Below the pieces are notes generated by a model that searched no databases, was not told the origin of the DNA, and was given only the letters and a program-made list of their open reading frames with translations. A stretch of 39,044 bases of DNA from Microterricola pindariensis. Lineage in GTDB: Bacteria; Actinomycetota; Actinomycetes; Actinomycetales; Microbacteriaceae. The DNA lies in assembly GCF_002936985.1 (NCBI RefSeq), contig NZ_MPZN01000032.1:1-39044 (forward strand), given 5' to 3'. The position numbers and the translations under genes were made by a program. Shown one piece after another: positions 1-8,498 of this stretch (within the stretch, counting starts at the first letter, position 1; every line of letters begins with the position of its first letter).

Positions 1-6
1 GATCCT

Positions 7-1137
7 ATGAATGAGTTCTGGGCGGCCGTCGGCGGATTCTTTAAGGGAATCAACGACTTTTTGGCGAACGATCCGCGGACGTTCCTCGGCACGCTGGTCA
101 ACATCGCGATCATCATCGTCCTCGCCTTCGTCATCCGCTGGGCGCTGCACTTCGTCGTGCAGCGCGTCGTGCGCCAGATCGTCTCCGGCGTCAAGAAGAC
201 CCAGAACGTCGACGACACCCAGGCGATCGCCGCCGCCTCCCCGCTGGCCGCCGTCCGGCTCGTGCAGCGCACCCGCACCCTGGGCTCTGTGCTCACGAAC
301 ATCATCAACGTCACCATCTTCACGGTCACGGTGCTGCTGATCATCAACCAGATCGACCAGACGGTGCTCGGCTCCTTCGCCCTGCTCACCGCCGCCGTCG
401 GTGCCGGCCTCGGTTTCGGCGCGCAGAACATCGTCAAGGACGCCCTGAACGGCCTGTTCATGGTGATGGAGGACCAGCTCGGCGTCGGCGACGTCGTCGA
501 CGTGGGCCCGACGACCGGTGTCGTCGAGGCCGTCGGCATCCGGATCACACAGATCCGCGACGTCAACGGCACCCTCTGGTTCGTGCGTAACGGCGAGATC
601 CTGCGCGTCGGCAACATGTCACAGGGCTGGGCGCGCGTCATCATCGACCTCGCCGTGCCCTACGACACCGACATCGAGGCCGTTGAGGCGCTGCTGCTCA
701 ACACAGCGACCGAGATGGCCACGAGCACCCGCTGGCGTTCCCGGATGCTGGAGAAGCCCGAGGTGTGGGGGCTGGAGTCGATCTCGGACGACGCCCTCGT
801 CATCCGCCTGGTGGCCAAGACGCGCACCGTGGCCAAGGACGACGTCTCCCGCGAGCTGCGCAGCCGGTTGAAGGCGGCCCTGGATGCCGCGGACATCAAG
901 CTCCCCGCGCTCAACTCGATCGTGCTCAGCGGCTTCGACAGCGCCGCCAGCGTGAAGGGCGCCCACCCGCCGCGCACCCGCCCGGTGAAGATCGTCGAGA
1001 ACCTGGCCCCGCACGCGCCCCGGGCACCGCGGCCGCGCAAGAACGCGCCCGCGCAGCCCGCCACTCCCCCCAGCACCCCGCCCACCACCCCGCCGAGCAA
1101 GCCCGGCAAGCCCAGCAGCACGAAACCGGACGCCTGA
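7..1137 (+). CDS. MscS family mechanosensitive ion channel
   Basis: Small-conductance mechanosensitive channel of the inner membrane, expected to release solutes on hypo-osmotic shock. The 376-residue protein has membrane segments at about 25-50, 92-112 and 119-145. The third runs into the glycine/alanine-rich pore helix and the family-typical stretch GAQNIVKDALNGLFMVMEDQ, followed by the beta domain (GDVVDVGPTTGVVEAV). The last 60 or so residues are a Pro/Ala/Lys-rich tail that is probably disordered and not part of the channel core. The start is the first ATG in the window; only six bases lie upstream, so a ribosome binding site or an earlier start cannot be judged. Its TGA is followed at once by the ATG of the haemoglobin gene, so the two are probably co-translated. 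Confidence 0.93.
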   Translation: MNEFWAAVGGFFKGINDFLANDPRTFLGTLVNIAIIIVLAFVIRWALHFVVQRVVRQIVSGVKKTQNVDDTQAIAAASPLAAVRLVQRTRTLGSVLTNIINVTIFTVTVLLIINQIDQTVLGSFALLTAAVGAGLGFGAQNIVKDALNGLFMVMEDQLGVGDVVDVGPTTGVVEAVGIRITQIRDVNGTLWFVRNGEILRVGNMSQGWARVIIDLAVPYDTDIEAVEALLLNTATEMATSTRWRSRMLEKPEVWGLESISDDALVIRLVAKTRTVAKDDVSRELRSRLKAALDAADIKLPALNSIVLSGFDSAASVKGAHPPRTRPVKIVENLAPHAPRAPRPRKNAPAQPATPPSTPPTTPPSKPGKPSSTKPDA

Positions 1138-1584
1138 ATGACCGAGCAACAGAACCTCCCCGCCAGCCCCGTGCACCTGCGCAGCAGCGAGCACGGCGAG
1201 GCCGCCCTCGTCAGCTTCTACGAGCAGGTCGGCGGCCGGGCCACCTTCGAGAGGCTCGTCACCGAGTTCTACCGCGGCGTCGCCGACGACCCGGTGATGA
1301 AGCCGATGTACCCGGAGGACGACCTCGGGCCGGCCGCCGAGCGCCTCACCCAGTTCCTCGAGCAGTACTGGGGCGGGCCGGGCACGTACAGCGAGCGGCG
1401 CGGCCACCCGCGCCTGCGCATGCGCCATGTGGCGTTCAAGGTGAACCCCGACGCGCGCGACCGCTGGCTCGGGCACATGCGCGCCGCGCTCGACACGCTC
1501 GAGCTCTCCCCCCTGCACGAGGCCACCCTGTGGGACTATCTGCAGCGGGCGGCGCATTCACTGGTGAACACCTTCGAGGAGTGA
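1138..1584 (+). CDS. glbO: Group II truncated haemoglobin (trHbO type)
   Basis: Haem-binding 2-on-2 globin thought to handle O2/NO and redox stress; cytosolic or membrane-associated. The 148-residue sequence has the group II pattern: FYEQVGG at the start of the globin fold, a Tyr in the B helix (TEFYRGV), YPEDDLGPAAERL, FLEQYWGGP, then RGHPRLRMRHVAF with the proximal His, and RDRWLGHM carrying the conserved G-helix Trp. The ATG abuts the stop of the MscS gene with no spacer, so translation is probably coupled to it. Length is normal for the family plus a short N-terminal extension. From memory, mycobacteria also keep glbO near a hot-dog thioesterase, EttA and SSB genes, all of which are further along this window. 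Confidence 0.93.
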   Translation: MTEQQNLPASPVHLRSSEHGEAALVSFYEQVGGRATFERLVTEFYRGVADDPVMKPMYPEDDLGPAAERLTQFLEQYWGGPGTYSERRGHPRLRMRHVAFKVNPDARDRWLGHMRAALDTLELSPLHEATLWDYLQRAAHSLVNTFEE

Positions 1585-1717
1585 CCTCCGCTGGGGTGCC
1601 GTTGTCCCCCATTGCGGTGTCGTACGCCACGGCGTAGCTTGATCGGCGGCATGTGTTTTGCGCACACCCCGTTCGACCGCCCCCACATGCCGAGCGAGCC
1701 GGACGACCCGAGCTGGC

Positions 1718-1722
1718 AGGAG
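1718..1722 (+). promoter_or_regulatory. Ribosome binding site fixing the sulfatase GTG start
   Basis: AGGAG lies 7 nt before GTG at 1730. It picks this GTG over an upstream in-frame start at 1658, whose extra 24 residues (Arg/Thr/Pro rich) do not resemble sulfatase sequence. Confidence 0.75.
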
Positions 1723-1729
1723 TGGCACC

Positions 1730-4084
1730 GTGGCTGCACAATTCCGTGGAACCGTTGGCATCGACATCCGGGACTCAGAGCCCGACTGGACCCCGTTCGA
1801 GCCGGTGAAGGCTCCCCCCGGCTCGCCCAATGTCGTCTACATCGTGCTCGACGATGTCGGCTACTCGGCGATGTCCGCCTATGGCGGCCCGATCGACACC
1901 CCGAACATCGAGCGCGTCGCCGCCGACGGGGTGCGCTACACCCAGTGGCACACCACCGCGCTGTGCTCGCCGACCCGGTCGTGCCTGCTCACCGGGCGCA
2001 ACCACACCAACAACAGCATGGCGTGCATCACCGAGGCGGCGATCGGCTTCCCGAATGCGAGCGGCACGATCCCGCCGGCGAACGGGATGCTCTCCGAGAT
2101 CCTCGGCGAGGCGGGCTGGAACACCTACATCGTGGGCAAATGGCACCTCTGCCCCGACGACGAGATGAATGTCGCGTCGACCAGGCGGAACTGGCCGAGC
2201 GGGCGCGGCTTCGAGCGCTTCTACGGCTTCCTCGGAGCCGAGACGAACCAGTGGTACCCGGACATCGTCTACGACAACCACCCGACGGACCAGCCGCGGC
2301 TCCCCGAGGACGGCTACCACTTCTCCGAGGACATCACCGACAAGGCGCTCGAGTTCATCCGGGACGCCAAGGCGATCGCCCCGGACAAGCCGTTCTTCCT
2401 CTACTACGCCCCCGGGGCGGCGCACGCCCCGCACCACGCGCCGAAGGAGTGGGCCGACCGCTACGCCGGCCGCTTCGACGCCGGGTATGAGGCGATGCGC
2501 GCCGAGACGCTGGCCCGCCAGAAGTCCCTCGGGATCGTGCCGGCGGACACCGAGCTCCCCCCGGTCAACCCCCTCGGCACCTCCACCACGCGGCAGAGCG
2601 GCACCGGCATCCCGTTCCCCGTGATGGACGACACCCGCCCGTGGGACTCCCTGAGCGCGGACGAGAAGCGCCTGTTCAGCCGGATGGCCGAGGTCTACGC
2701 CGGGTTCCTCTCGCACGCCGATCACCAGATCGGGCGGGTGCTCGACTACCTGGAGTCGATCGACGAGCGGGAGAACACGCTCGTGATCGTCGTCTCCGAC
2801 AACGGCGCGAGCGGCGAGGGCGGCCCGAACGGCTCCGTCAACGAGATGAAGTTCGCGAACGGGCTGGTCGACGACATCTCCGACAACCTCGCCATGCTCG
2901 GCGAGCTCGGCGGCGTGCGCACCTACAACCACTACCCGAACGGCTGGGCGATGGCCTTCAACACCCCGTTCAAGATGTGGAAGCGCTACGAGTACAACGG
3001 CGGGATCTGCGACCCGTGCATCATCTCCTGGCCGTCCGGCATGAGCGCCCGCGGCGAGCTCCGGGAGCAGTACCACCACGCGATCGATATCGTCCCGACG
3101 GTGCTGGACGTCCTCGGCGTCGAGGCCCCGAGCCACATCAAGGGGCACGAGCAGAGCCGGATCGATGGGGTCAGCATGCGCTACTCCTTCGACGCCGCGC
3201 AGTCGCCGACGACGCGGCGCACCCAGTTCTACTCCATGCTCGGCTCCCGGGCGATCTGGCACGACGGGTGGAAGGCGATCACCACCCACCCGACGCTGAG
3301 CGGCTGGAGCCACTTCGGTGACGACGAGTGGGAGCTCTACCACACGGACGTGGACCGCGCCGAGACGCACAACCTCGCGCAGGAGCACCCGGCGAAGCTG
3401 CAGGAGCTCATCTCGCTGTGGTTTGCCGAGGCCGGAGCCAACCAGGCGTTCCCGCTCGACGACCGCTCGGCGCTCGAGATCATGCTGACCCCGCGCCCTG
3501 TGCTCGCGGGGGCACGGGAGCGCTACGTCTACTTCCCCGGGACAGCGGACGTGCCAGAGTCGCAGTCCGTCAACCTCCGCAACCGCTCCTTCTCCATCGG
3601 CGCGCTCGTCGACCTGAGCCAGGGGTCTGAGGGCGTGCTGTTCGCCCAGGGGTCCCGCTTCGGCGGGCACGCGCTGTACGTCAAGGACGGCCGCCTGCAC
3701 TACGCGAACAATTTCGTCGGGATCGTGGAGCAGCGGGTGGATGCCACGGAGGACCTGCCCGTCGGCGAGCAGCTGATCGTCGGCGCGTCATTCGCCAAGG
3801 ACGGGGAGGACGCCCCCGGCGTCGCCACCGGCATCCTCAGCCTGTTCTGCGGAGACAAGATGCTCGGATCGGGACGCATCAAGACCCAGCCCGGCAAGTT
3901 CTCCATCGCCGGCGAGGGGCTCACGGTGGGCCGCGACAGCGGCGCCCCGGTGACCGAGGACTACCCGGGCAGCGCGCCCTGGCGCTTCACCGGTGGGACG
4001 CTGCACCGGGTGCGTGTCGACGTCAGCGGTGAACCCTACCTCGACCTGGAACGCGAGGCGCAGGCAATGTTGATGCGCGAGTGA
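1730..4084 (+). CDS. Type I arylsulfatase (formylglycine-dependent)
   Basis: Hydrolyses sulfate esters. The signature CSPTRSCLLTGRN has Cys79 as the residue to be converted to formylglycine, and PNVVYIVLDDVGYS (about 33-46) carries the Asp metal ligands. Other family landmarks are VGKWHL near 140, the DNGASGEGG metal site and a C-terminal beta-sandwich of roughly 170 residues (from SFSIGALVDL) typical of large actinobacterial arylsulfatases. The protein is 784 residues from the GTG start and has no signal peptide, so it should act on intracellular sulfate esters. No formylglycine-generating enzyme is encoded in the window, so activation must come from elsewhere in the genome. An FAD-binding dehydrogenase follows 54 nt downstream on the same strand; a shared substrate (for example a steroid or aryl sulfate) is only a guess. 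Confidence 0.92.
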   Translation: MAAQFRGTVGIDIRDSEPDWTPFEPVKAPPGSPNVVYIVLDDVGYSAMSAYGGPIDTPNIERVAADGVRYTQWHTTALCSPTRSCLLTGRNHTNNSMACITEAAIGFPNASGTIPPANGMLSEILGEAGWNTYIVGKWHLCPDDEMNVASTRRNWPSGRGFERFYGFLGAETNQWYPDIVYDNHPTDQPRLPEDGYHFSEDITDKALEFIRDAKAIAPDKPFFLYYAPGAAHAPHHAPKEWADRYAGRFDAGYEAMRAETLARQKSLGIVPADTELPPVNPLGTSTTRQSGTGIPFPVMDDTRPWDSLSADEKRLFSRMAEVYAGFLSHADHQIGRVLDYLESIDERENTLVIVVSDNGASGEGGPNGSVNEMKFANGLVDDISDNLAMLGELGGVRTYNHYPNGWAMAFNTPFKMWKRYEYNGGICDPCIISWPSGMSARGELREQYHHAIDIVPTVLDVLGVEAPSHIKGHEQSRIDGVSMRYSFDAAQSPTTRRTQFYSMLGSRAIWHDGWKAITTHPTLSGWSHFGDDEWELYHTDVDRAETHNLAQEHPAKLQELISLWFAEAGANQAFPLDDRSALEIMLTPRPVLAGARERYVYFPGTADVPESQSVNLRNRSFSIGALVDLSQGSEGVLFAQGSRFGGHALYVKDGRLHYANNFVGIVEQRVDATEDLPVGEQLIVGASFAKDGEDAPGVATGILSLFCGDKMLGSGRIKTQPGKFSIAGEGLTVGRDSGAPVTEDYPGSAPWRFTGGTLHRVRVDVSGEPYLDLEREAQAMLMRE

Positions 4085-4138
4085 AGACGCACTCGCCACT
4101 ACGGTGGGAACACACACTGTGACGAGGGAGCCACCGCG

Positions 4139-5794
4139 ATGCCAGAGACCGTCGACGCCATCATCATCGGGGCGGGCCTGTCCGGCCTCGTCGCCGCCGC
4201 CGAGCTGGTGGAGGCCGGCAAACGGGTCCTCATCGTCGAGCAGGAGCCGGAGGCTTCCCTCGGCGGGCAGGCCTGGTGGAGCTTCGGCGGCCTCTTCCTC
4301 ATAGACTCCCCCGAGCAGCGCCGGATGGGCGTGAAGGACACCGCGGAGCTCGCCCGGCAGGACTGGGCGGGAACCGCTGGCTTCGACCGCGAGGAGGACG
4401 CCTGGCCGCGCCGCTGGGCCGAGGCGTACCTGGACTTCGCCGCGAACGAGAAGCGGGACTGGCTGCACGCCAAGGGGGTGCGCTTCTTCCCCGTGGTCGG
4501 CTGGGCCGAGCGCGGCAGCGGCACGGCGACCGGCCACGGCAACTCGGTGCCCCGGTTCCACATCACCTGGGGCACCGGCCCCGGCGTCCTCGAGCCCTTC
4601 ATCGCCCGCGTGCGGGACGGCGTGCAGGCGGGGCTCGTCACCGCCAGGCACCGGCACCAGGTCGACGAGCTGATCGTCGAGGACGGCCGGGTCGCCGGCG
4701 TGCGCGGCAGCGTGCTCGCGCCGAGCAGCGCCGCCCGCGGCGAGACCAGCAGCCGGGAGGCGGTCGGGGAGTTTGAGTTTCGCGCGCCCGCCGTCATCGT
4801 CGCCTCCGGCGGCATCGGCGGCAACCACGAGCTGGTGCGGAAGAGCTGGCCGGCCCGGCTCGGCACCCCTCCGGAGCACATGCTGAGCGGTGTTCCCGCC
4901 CACGTCGACGGCCGGATGCTGGGCATCGCCGAGGCAGCGGGCGCCCGCCTGATCAACGGCGACCGGATGTGGCACTACACCGAGGGCATCACGAACTGGG
5001 ACCCGGTGTGGCCGTTGCACGGCATCCGGATCCTGCCCGGTCCGTCCTCGCTCTGGTTCGACGCGCGCGGCCAGCGCCTGCCCGTCCCCCTGTTTCCCGG
5101 CTTCGACACGCTCGGCACCCTGGAGCACCTGCGCACCACCGGGCACGACCACAGCTGGTTCGTGCTGACGCAGAAGATCATCGAGAAGGAGTTCGCGCTC
5201 TCCGGCAGCGAGCAGAACCCGGACCTGACCGGCAAGGACGTGAAGCTGCTGGCCAAGCGGGTCGCGCCCGGCGCGCCCGACCCGGTCGAGGCGTTCAAGC
5301 GCAACGGCGTCGACTTCGTCGTGGCCGACACGCTCGACGAGCTGCTCGCCGGCATGCAGGCGCTCACCCCCGACGTCCCCATCGACGCGGCAGGGGTGCG
5401 CGCGGAGATCGAGGCGCGCGACCGCGAGATCGACAATGACTTCAGCAAGGACCTGCAGGTGACGGCGCTCCGCGGGGCGCGCAACTACCGCGGCGACAAG
5501 CTGATCCGGGTGGCCAGCCCGCACAAGATCCTCGACCAGAAGGCGGGGCCGCTGATCGCCGTCAAGCTGCACATCCTGACCAGGAAGAGCCTCGGCGGCA
5601 TCCAGACGAACCTCGACGGGCAGGTGCTGGATGCCGCGGGCGAGCCCATCGGCGGGCTGTACGCCGTCGGCGAGGCCAGCGGCTTCGGAGGCGGCGGCAT
5701 GCACGGCTACCGCGCACTGGAGGGCACCTTCCTCGGCGGATGCCTGTTCACCGGGCGCCAGGCCGGGCGCGTGGTCGCGGCGCTGCCCCGCTGA
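4139..5794 (+). CDS. FAD-binding dehydrogenase (3-ketosteroid dehydrogenase/fumarate reductase superfamily)
   Basis: Flavoprotein oxidoreductase of 551 residues. The N-terminus DAIIIGAGLSGLVAAAELVEAG is a Rossmann FAD-binding motif (GxGxxG), ending in the acidic ribose-binding IVEQE. The C-terminus has the second FAD contact region, GGLYAVGEASGFGGGGMHG followed by an ALEGTFLGGCLFTG segment. The long middle region matches the annotated class of 'putative FAD-binding dehydrogenases' of about 550 residues rather than succinate dehydrogenase subunits. A GAGGGAG ribosome binding site precedes the ATG by about 9 nt. It follows the sulfatase by 54 nt and may be in its operon. The substrate is unknown; steroid-type 1,2-dehydrogenation is known for relatives but cannot be assigned here. 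Confidence 0.88.
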   Translation: MPETVDAIIIGAGLSGLVAAAELVEAGKRVLIVEQEPEASLGGQAWWSFGGLFLIDSPEQRRMGVKDTAELARQDWAGTAGFDREEDAWPRRWAEAYLDFAANEKRDWLHAKGVRFFPVVGWAERGSGTATGHGNSVPRFHITWGTGPGVLEPFIARVRDGVQAGLVTARHRHQVDELIVEDGRVAGVRGSVLAPSSAARGETSSREAVGEFEFRAPAVIVASGGIGGNHELVRKSWPARLGTPPEHMLSGVPAHVDGRMLGIAEAAGARLINGDRMWHYTEGITNWDPVWPLHGIRILPGPSSLWFDARGQRLPVPLFPGFDTLGTLEHLRTTGHDHSWFVLTQKIIEKEFALSGSEQNPDLTGKDVKLLAKRVAPGAPDPVEAFKRNGVDFVVADTLDELLAGMQALTPDVPIDAAGVRAEIEARDREIDNDFSKDLQVTALRGARNYRGDKLIRVASPHKILDQKAGPLIAVKLHILTRKSLGGIQTNLDGQVLDAAGEPIGGLYAVGEASGFGGGGMHGYRALEGTFLGGCLFTGRQAGRVVAALPR

Positions 5795-5807
5795 GCGGGA
5801 GGGCGGG

Positions 5808-6491
5808 CTAGGAGCGGAGCGTCCAGGGCTTCCGGCGCACCAGCACGTGACCGCGGCTCGTGCTCAGGCGGGTCCAGGGGCCGGTCTCGAAGACCTGCAC
5901 CGGCTCGCCGCCGGCCAGGAAGCCGAGGCTGAGGGCGGCGAAGGCCGCCCCGGCCGGGATGTGCTCGAGGCCCTCGATCGGGCGGCCCCACACCTCGGTG
6001 CGCACCCGCTGCACGATCTGCTCCCCCACGCCGCTCGGCACGGCGGCCGCCACCTCGTCGATGCCGGCCTTGGCGACGGACTCCAACAGTGCGGCATCCG
6101 CGGGCTCCTGGCCGTGCCAGCCGCTCTTGGGCGGTGAGATGCCCGCCCAGGTGACGGTGCTCACCTGGTGCGGAAGCGAGAGCGGAACGGGCCCGGCTTC
6201 CTCGCCGGTGCCGATCGTCGCCTCCGCGCGCGCCAGCCGCTCGAGCAGGGAGCGCGCCGGCACGACGGCGTCGAAGGTCGGCGCGTCGGCGAGGGCGAAG
6301 GTGCGCAGGCCCAGCACGGTCGGGCTCTCATCGAGGATGCCGCGCGGGTAGAAGATCGCCGTGTACGCGGCGAGCACCCCGCCGGACGCAATCAGCCGGA
6401 CGGAGCCGTCTTCGACACGCCCGGCCCGGGCCAGGTAGGTTTGCAGGTCGCCGAGCGCGTAGCGGTCGACGAGGGAAAAGGACTCAGTCAT
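5808..6491 (-). CDS. Conserved protein of unknown function
   Basis: A 227-residue protein I do not recognise. It begins MTESFSLVDRYALGDLQTYLARA and has no signal peptide, membrane segment or cofactor motif. Its middle is Ala/Pro-rich (TVTWAGISPPKSGW) and it ends in a basic stretch (GHVLVRRKPWTLRS). It reads as a folded soluble alpha/beta protein. It ends 14 nt from the convergent FAD dehydrogenase gene and starts 81 nt from the divergent tesB gene. Codon use matches its neighbours, and the frame is long and in the usual GC3 phase, so it is very probably a real gene. Confidence 0.78.
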   Translation of the reverse strand: MTESFSLVDRYALGDLQTYLARAGRVEDGSVRLIASGGVLAAYTAIFYPRGILDESPTVLGLRTFALADAPTFDAVVPARSLLERLARAEATIGTGEEAGPVPLSLPHQVSTVTWAGISPPKSGWHGQEPADAALLESVAKAGIDEVAAAVPSGVGEQIVQRVRTEVWGRPIEGLEHIPAGAAFAALSLGFLAGGEPVQVFETGPWTRLSTSRGHVLVRRKPWTLRS

Positions 6492-6572
6492 CTCCTGTCT
6501 AAACTACCTAAGAGACGGTAGCTATTCCTGCCGCGGCCACCCCCACTCCGGGCGCACCACAAAGGAGCACGC

Positions 6573-7448
6573 ATGAGCAGTCTCATCGAAGGCCTTCTCA
6601 GCACACTCGATCTCACCGACACCGGCGCCCGCACCAGCGAGGACATCTTCACCGGCCCCTCCGAATGGATGCCGCTCGGCCGCATCTTCGGCGGCCAGGT
6701 GCTGGCGCAGTCCATCACCGCCGCGATGCGCACCGTCCCGGACGACCGGGTCGCGCACTCCATGCACGCCTACTTCCTCCGCCCCGGCGACGTGCGGCTA
6801 CCCATCACGTTCTCGGTGGACAGGATCCATGACGGGCGCTCGTTCTCCACCCGGCGCACCCAGGCCTACCAGGAGGGCGTGCCGATCCTCTCGATGATCG
6901 CCTCGTTCCAGGATGTCGACGCCGGGCTCGACCACCAGATCGAGATCCCGAGCGACGTGCCAGAGCCGGAGAGCCTGCCGACGACGGCGGAGGTGCTGCA
7001 GGGCATCGACAACGACGTGGCCCGGTTCTGGGCGGCCGAGCGCGCCTTCGACGTGCGCCACATCCCCTCCTCGATCTACCTGAGCGTCGACGGCGAACGC
7101 ACGGCGCACCAGGCCGTGTGGATGAAGGCCATGGGCCGACTGCCCGACGACCCCAACCTGCACCGCGCCGCGCTCGCGTACGCCAGCGACTACTCGATCC
7201 TGGAGCCCGTGTTGCGCGGGCACGGCATCGCCTGGGGCACGCCGGGCCTCAAGATCGCCAGCCTCGACCATGCCATGTGGTGGCACCGCTTCGGCCGCGT
7301 CGACGACTGGCTGCTCTACGTGCAGGACTCGCCGAGCGCCAGCGGCGGGCGCGGGCTCTCCCGCGGCAGCATCTTCTCGCGCAGCGGTGTGCTGCTGGCA
7401 ACTGTCGCCCAAGAGGGCATGGTGCGGGTCCCGGACAGAGCGCGCTGA
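6573..7448 (+). CDS. tesB: Acyl-CoA thioesterase II (TesB family)
   Basis: Hydrolyses acyl-CoA to free acid and CoA in the cytosol. The 291-residue protein is a double hot-dog enzyme. The N-terminal half has GRIFGGQVLAQSITAA and HSMHAYFLRPGD; the C-terminal half has ASLDHAMWWHR, whose Asp corresponds to the catalytic Asp of E. coli TesB, then DSPSAS with the active-site hydroxyl residue (Ser, as in eukaryotic ACOT8, where E. coli has Thr nearby) and TVAQEGMVR with the catalytic Gln. A strong AAAGGAG ribosome binding site sits just before the ATG. It is divergent from the unknown gene at 5808-6491 and is followed 50 nt later by the Rieske gene. Confidence 0.95.
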   Translation: MSSLIEGLLSTLDLTDTGARTSEDIFTGPSEWMPLGRIFGGQVLAQSITAAMRTVPDDRVAHSMHAYFLRPGDVRLPITFSVDRIHDGRSFSTRRTQAYQEGVPILSMIASFQDVDAGLDHQIEIPSDVPEPESLPTTAEVLQGIDNDVARFWAAERAFDVRHIPSSIYLSVDGERTAHQAVWMKAMGRLPDDPNLHRAALAYASDYSILEPVLRGHGIAWGTPGLKIASLDHAMWWHRFGRVDDWLLYVQDSPSASGGRGLSRGSIFSRSGVLLATVAQEGMVRVPDRAR

Positions 7449-7498
7449 GGCGCTAGTGTCTTTCTCACGTGACCCATCCCGCGACGAGGAGACAGTGC

Positions 7499-7975
7499 AT
7501 GAACGACTCGACTGACATGGCCAGGCGCACTTTCGTGGGCCTCGGCGGGGCGGGAGTTGCCGCCGCGGCGCTCGCGCTCAGCGGCTGCGCCCCGGCCGGC
7601 GGCAACGGAACGGGCGGTGGCGACGCCGGCCAGCCCAGCGCGCCGGCTCCCGGCGGCTCCGCCTCGGCGACTCCCCCGGCCAGCGGCACCGAGATCGCCA
7701 AGCTCAGCGCCGTCGCGGTCGGAGACAGCATCTCCGTCACCGTGGCCGGCGCGACCCTGCTCGTCGCCCAGCCGACCGCCGGGGACGTCGTCGCGTTCAG
7801 CGCCGTCTGCTCGCACCAGCAGTGCATCGTGGCCCCGGCCAAGACGGAGTTCCACTGCCCGTGCCACGGCTCGCGCTTCGATGCCGCGACCGGGGACGTG
7901 TTGAACGGCCCGGCCCTCAGCCCGCTCACGCCGGTGCCGGTGACCGTCGACGGCGACTCGATCAAGGCCGGCTGA
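7499..7975 (+). CDS. Tat-exported Rieske [2Fe-2S] lipoprotein
   Basis: Exported electron-transfer protein of 158 residues. ATG at 7499 is preferred because GACGAGGAGACA precedes it; an earlier in-frame start at 7469 would put ten residues before the signal. The signal is twin-arginine (ARRTFVGLGG at 8-17) and ends in LSGC at 27-30, a lipobox that would anchor Cys30 to the membrane. A Gly/Pro/Ser linker (about 31-58) leads to the Rieske domain. Cluster ligands are in CSHQQC and CPCHGS, the full CxH...CxxH set with the extra disulfide cysteines of bc1-type Rieske proteins. The next gene starts 10 nt later and encodes a DUF2231-type membrane protein, a plausible redox partner. Confidence 0.93.
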   Translation: MNDSTDMARRTFVGLGGAGVAAAALALSGCAPAGGNGTGGGDAGQPSAPAPGGSASATPPASGTEIAKLSAVAVGDSISVTVAGATLLVAQPTAGDVVAFSAVCSHQQCIVAPAKTEFHCPCHGSRFDAATGDVLNGPALSPLTPVPVTVDGDSIKAG

Positions 7976-7985
7976 GACCGACCGA

Positions 7986-8480
7986 ATGGACTACGTCTTC
8001 AACGGGCTGCCCGTTCACGTCCTGATCGTGCACCTGGTCGTCGTGCTCGTGCCCGTCACCGCGCTGGCCGTGCTCGCTGCCGCCGTCTGGCCGGCTGCCC
8101 GCCGCTGGCTCGGGGTCGTGCCGCCCGTGTTCGCGCTGGCGCTCGTGGTGCTCGTGCCGATCACGACGAACGCCGGGGAGTGGCTGCAGGCGCGGGTCGG
8201 CGAGGCCCCGCTGATCGCCGTGCACGCAAGCCTCGGCACCACCCTCCTGGGCTGGGTGATCGCGCTGGCCGTTGTCGCCGTGCTGCAGTGGGCCTGGTTC
8301 CGCCTGCTGGCGCCGCGCACCGCCCCGGACGCGCGGCTGCTCCGCCGCCTGGTCTGGGTGGCCTGCGTGGCCGCCGCGCTGGTCACGGCGGTGGGCTCCA
8401 CCGTCGTCGTCGTGCAGATCGGCGAGTCCGGAGCGCGGGCGCTCTGGGACGGCAGCTTCAGCGAACAGCCGCTCCGCTAG
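7986..8480 (+). CDS. DUF2231-type four-helix membrane protein
   Basis: A 164-residue integral membrane protein with four hydrophobic segments (about 10-33, 42-60, 78-99 and 117-138). The N-terminal LPVHVLIVHLVVVLVPVT has two His residues spaced as in DUF2231 proteins, which are often found with Rieske-type proteins and may bind haem; that function is inference. Another His lies at the start of the third helix (AVHASLG). It starts 10 nt after the Rieske lipoprotein stop on the same strand, so the two are almost certainly one transcript. A perfect hairpin overlaps its stop codon. Confidence 0.8.
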   Translation: MDYVFNGLPVHVLIVHLVVVLVPVTALAVLAAAVWPAARRWLGVVPPVFALALVVLVPITTNAGEWLQARVGEAPLIAVHASLGTTLLGWVIALAVVAVLQWAWFRLLAPRTAPDARLLRRLVWVACVAAALVTAVGSTVVVVQIGESGARALWDGSFSEQPLR

Positions 8481-8488
8481 GGAGCGGC
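8468..8488. terminator. Hairpin between convergent genes (candidate bidirectional terminator)
   Basis: GCCGCTCC (8468-8475) pairs perfectly with GGAGCGGC (8481-8488) around a 5-nt loop that contains the TAG stop of the DUF2231 gene. It lies 10 nt from the end of the convergent GntR gene. There is no T-tract, as is usual in GC-rich actinobacteria. Confidence 0.5.
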
Positions 8489-8498
8489 GCCCCGCCCG

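Noticed and set aside
1775-5704. Long minus-strand frames opposite the sulfatase and FAD dehydrogenase genes
   Set aside because: Antisense shadows of GC-rich coding sequence with Arg/Val/Gly/Asp-biased translations and no recognisable domains.
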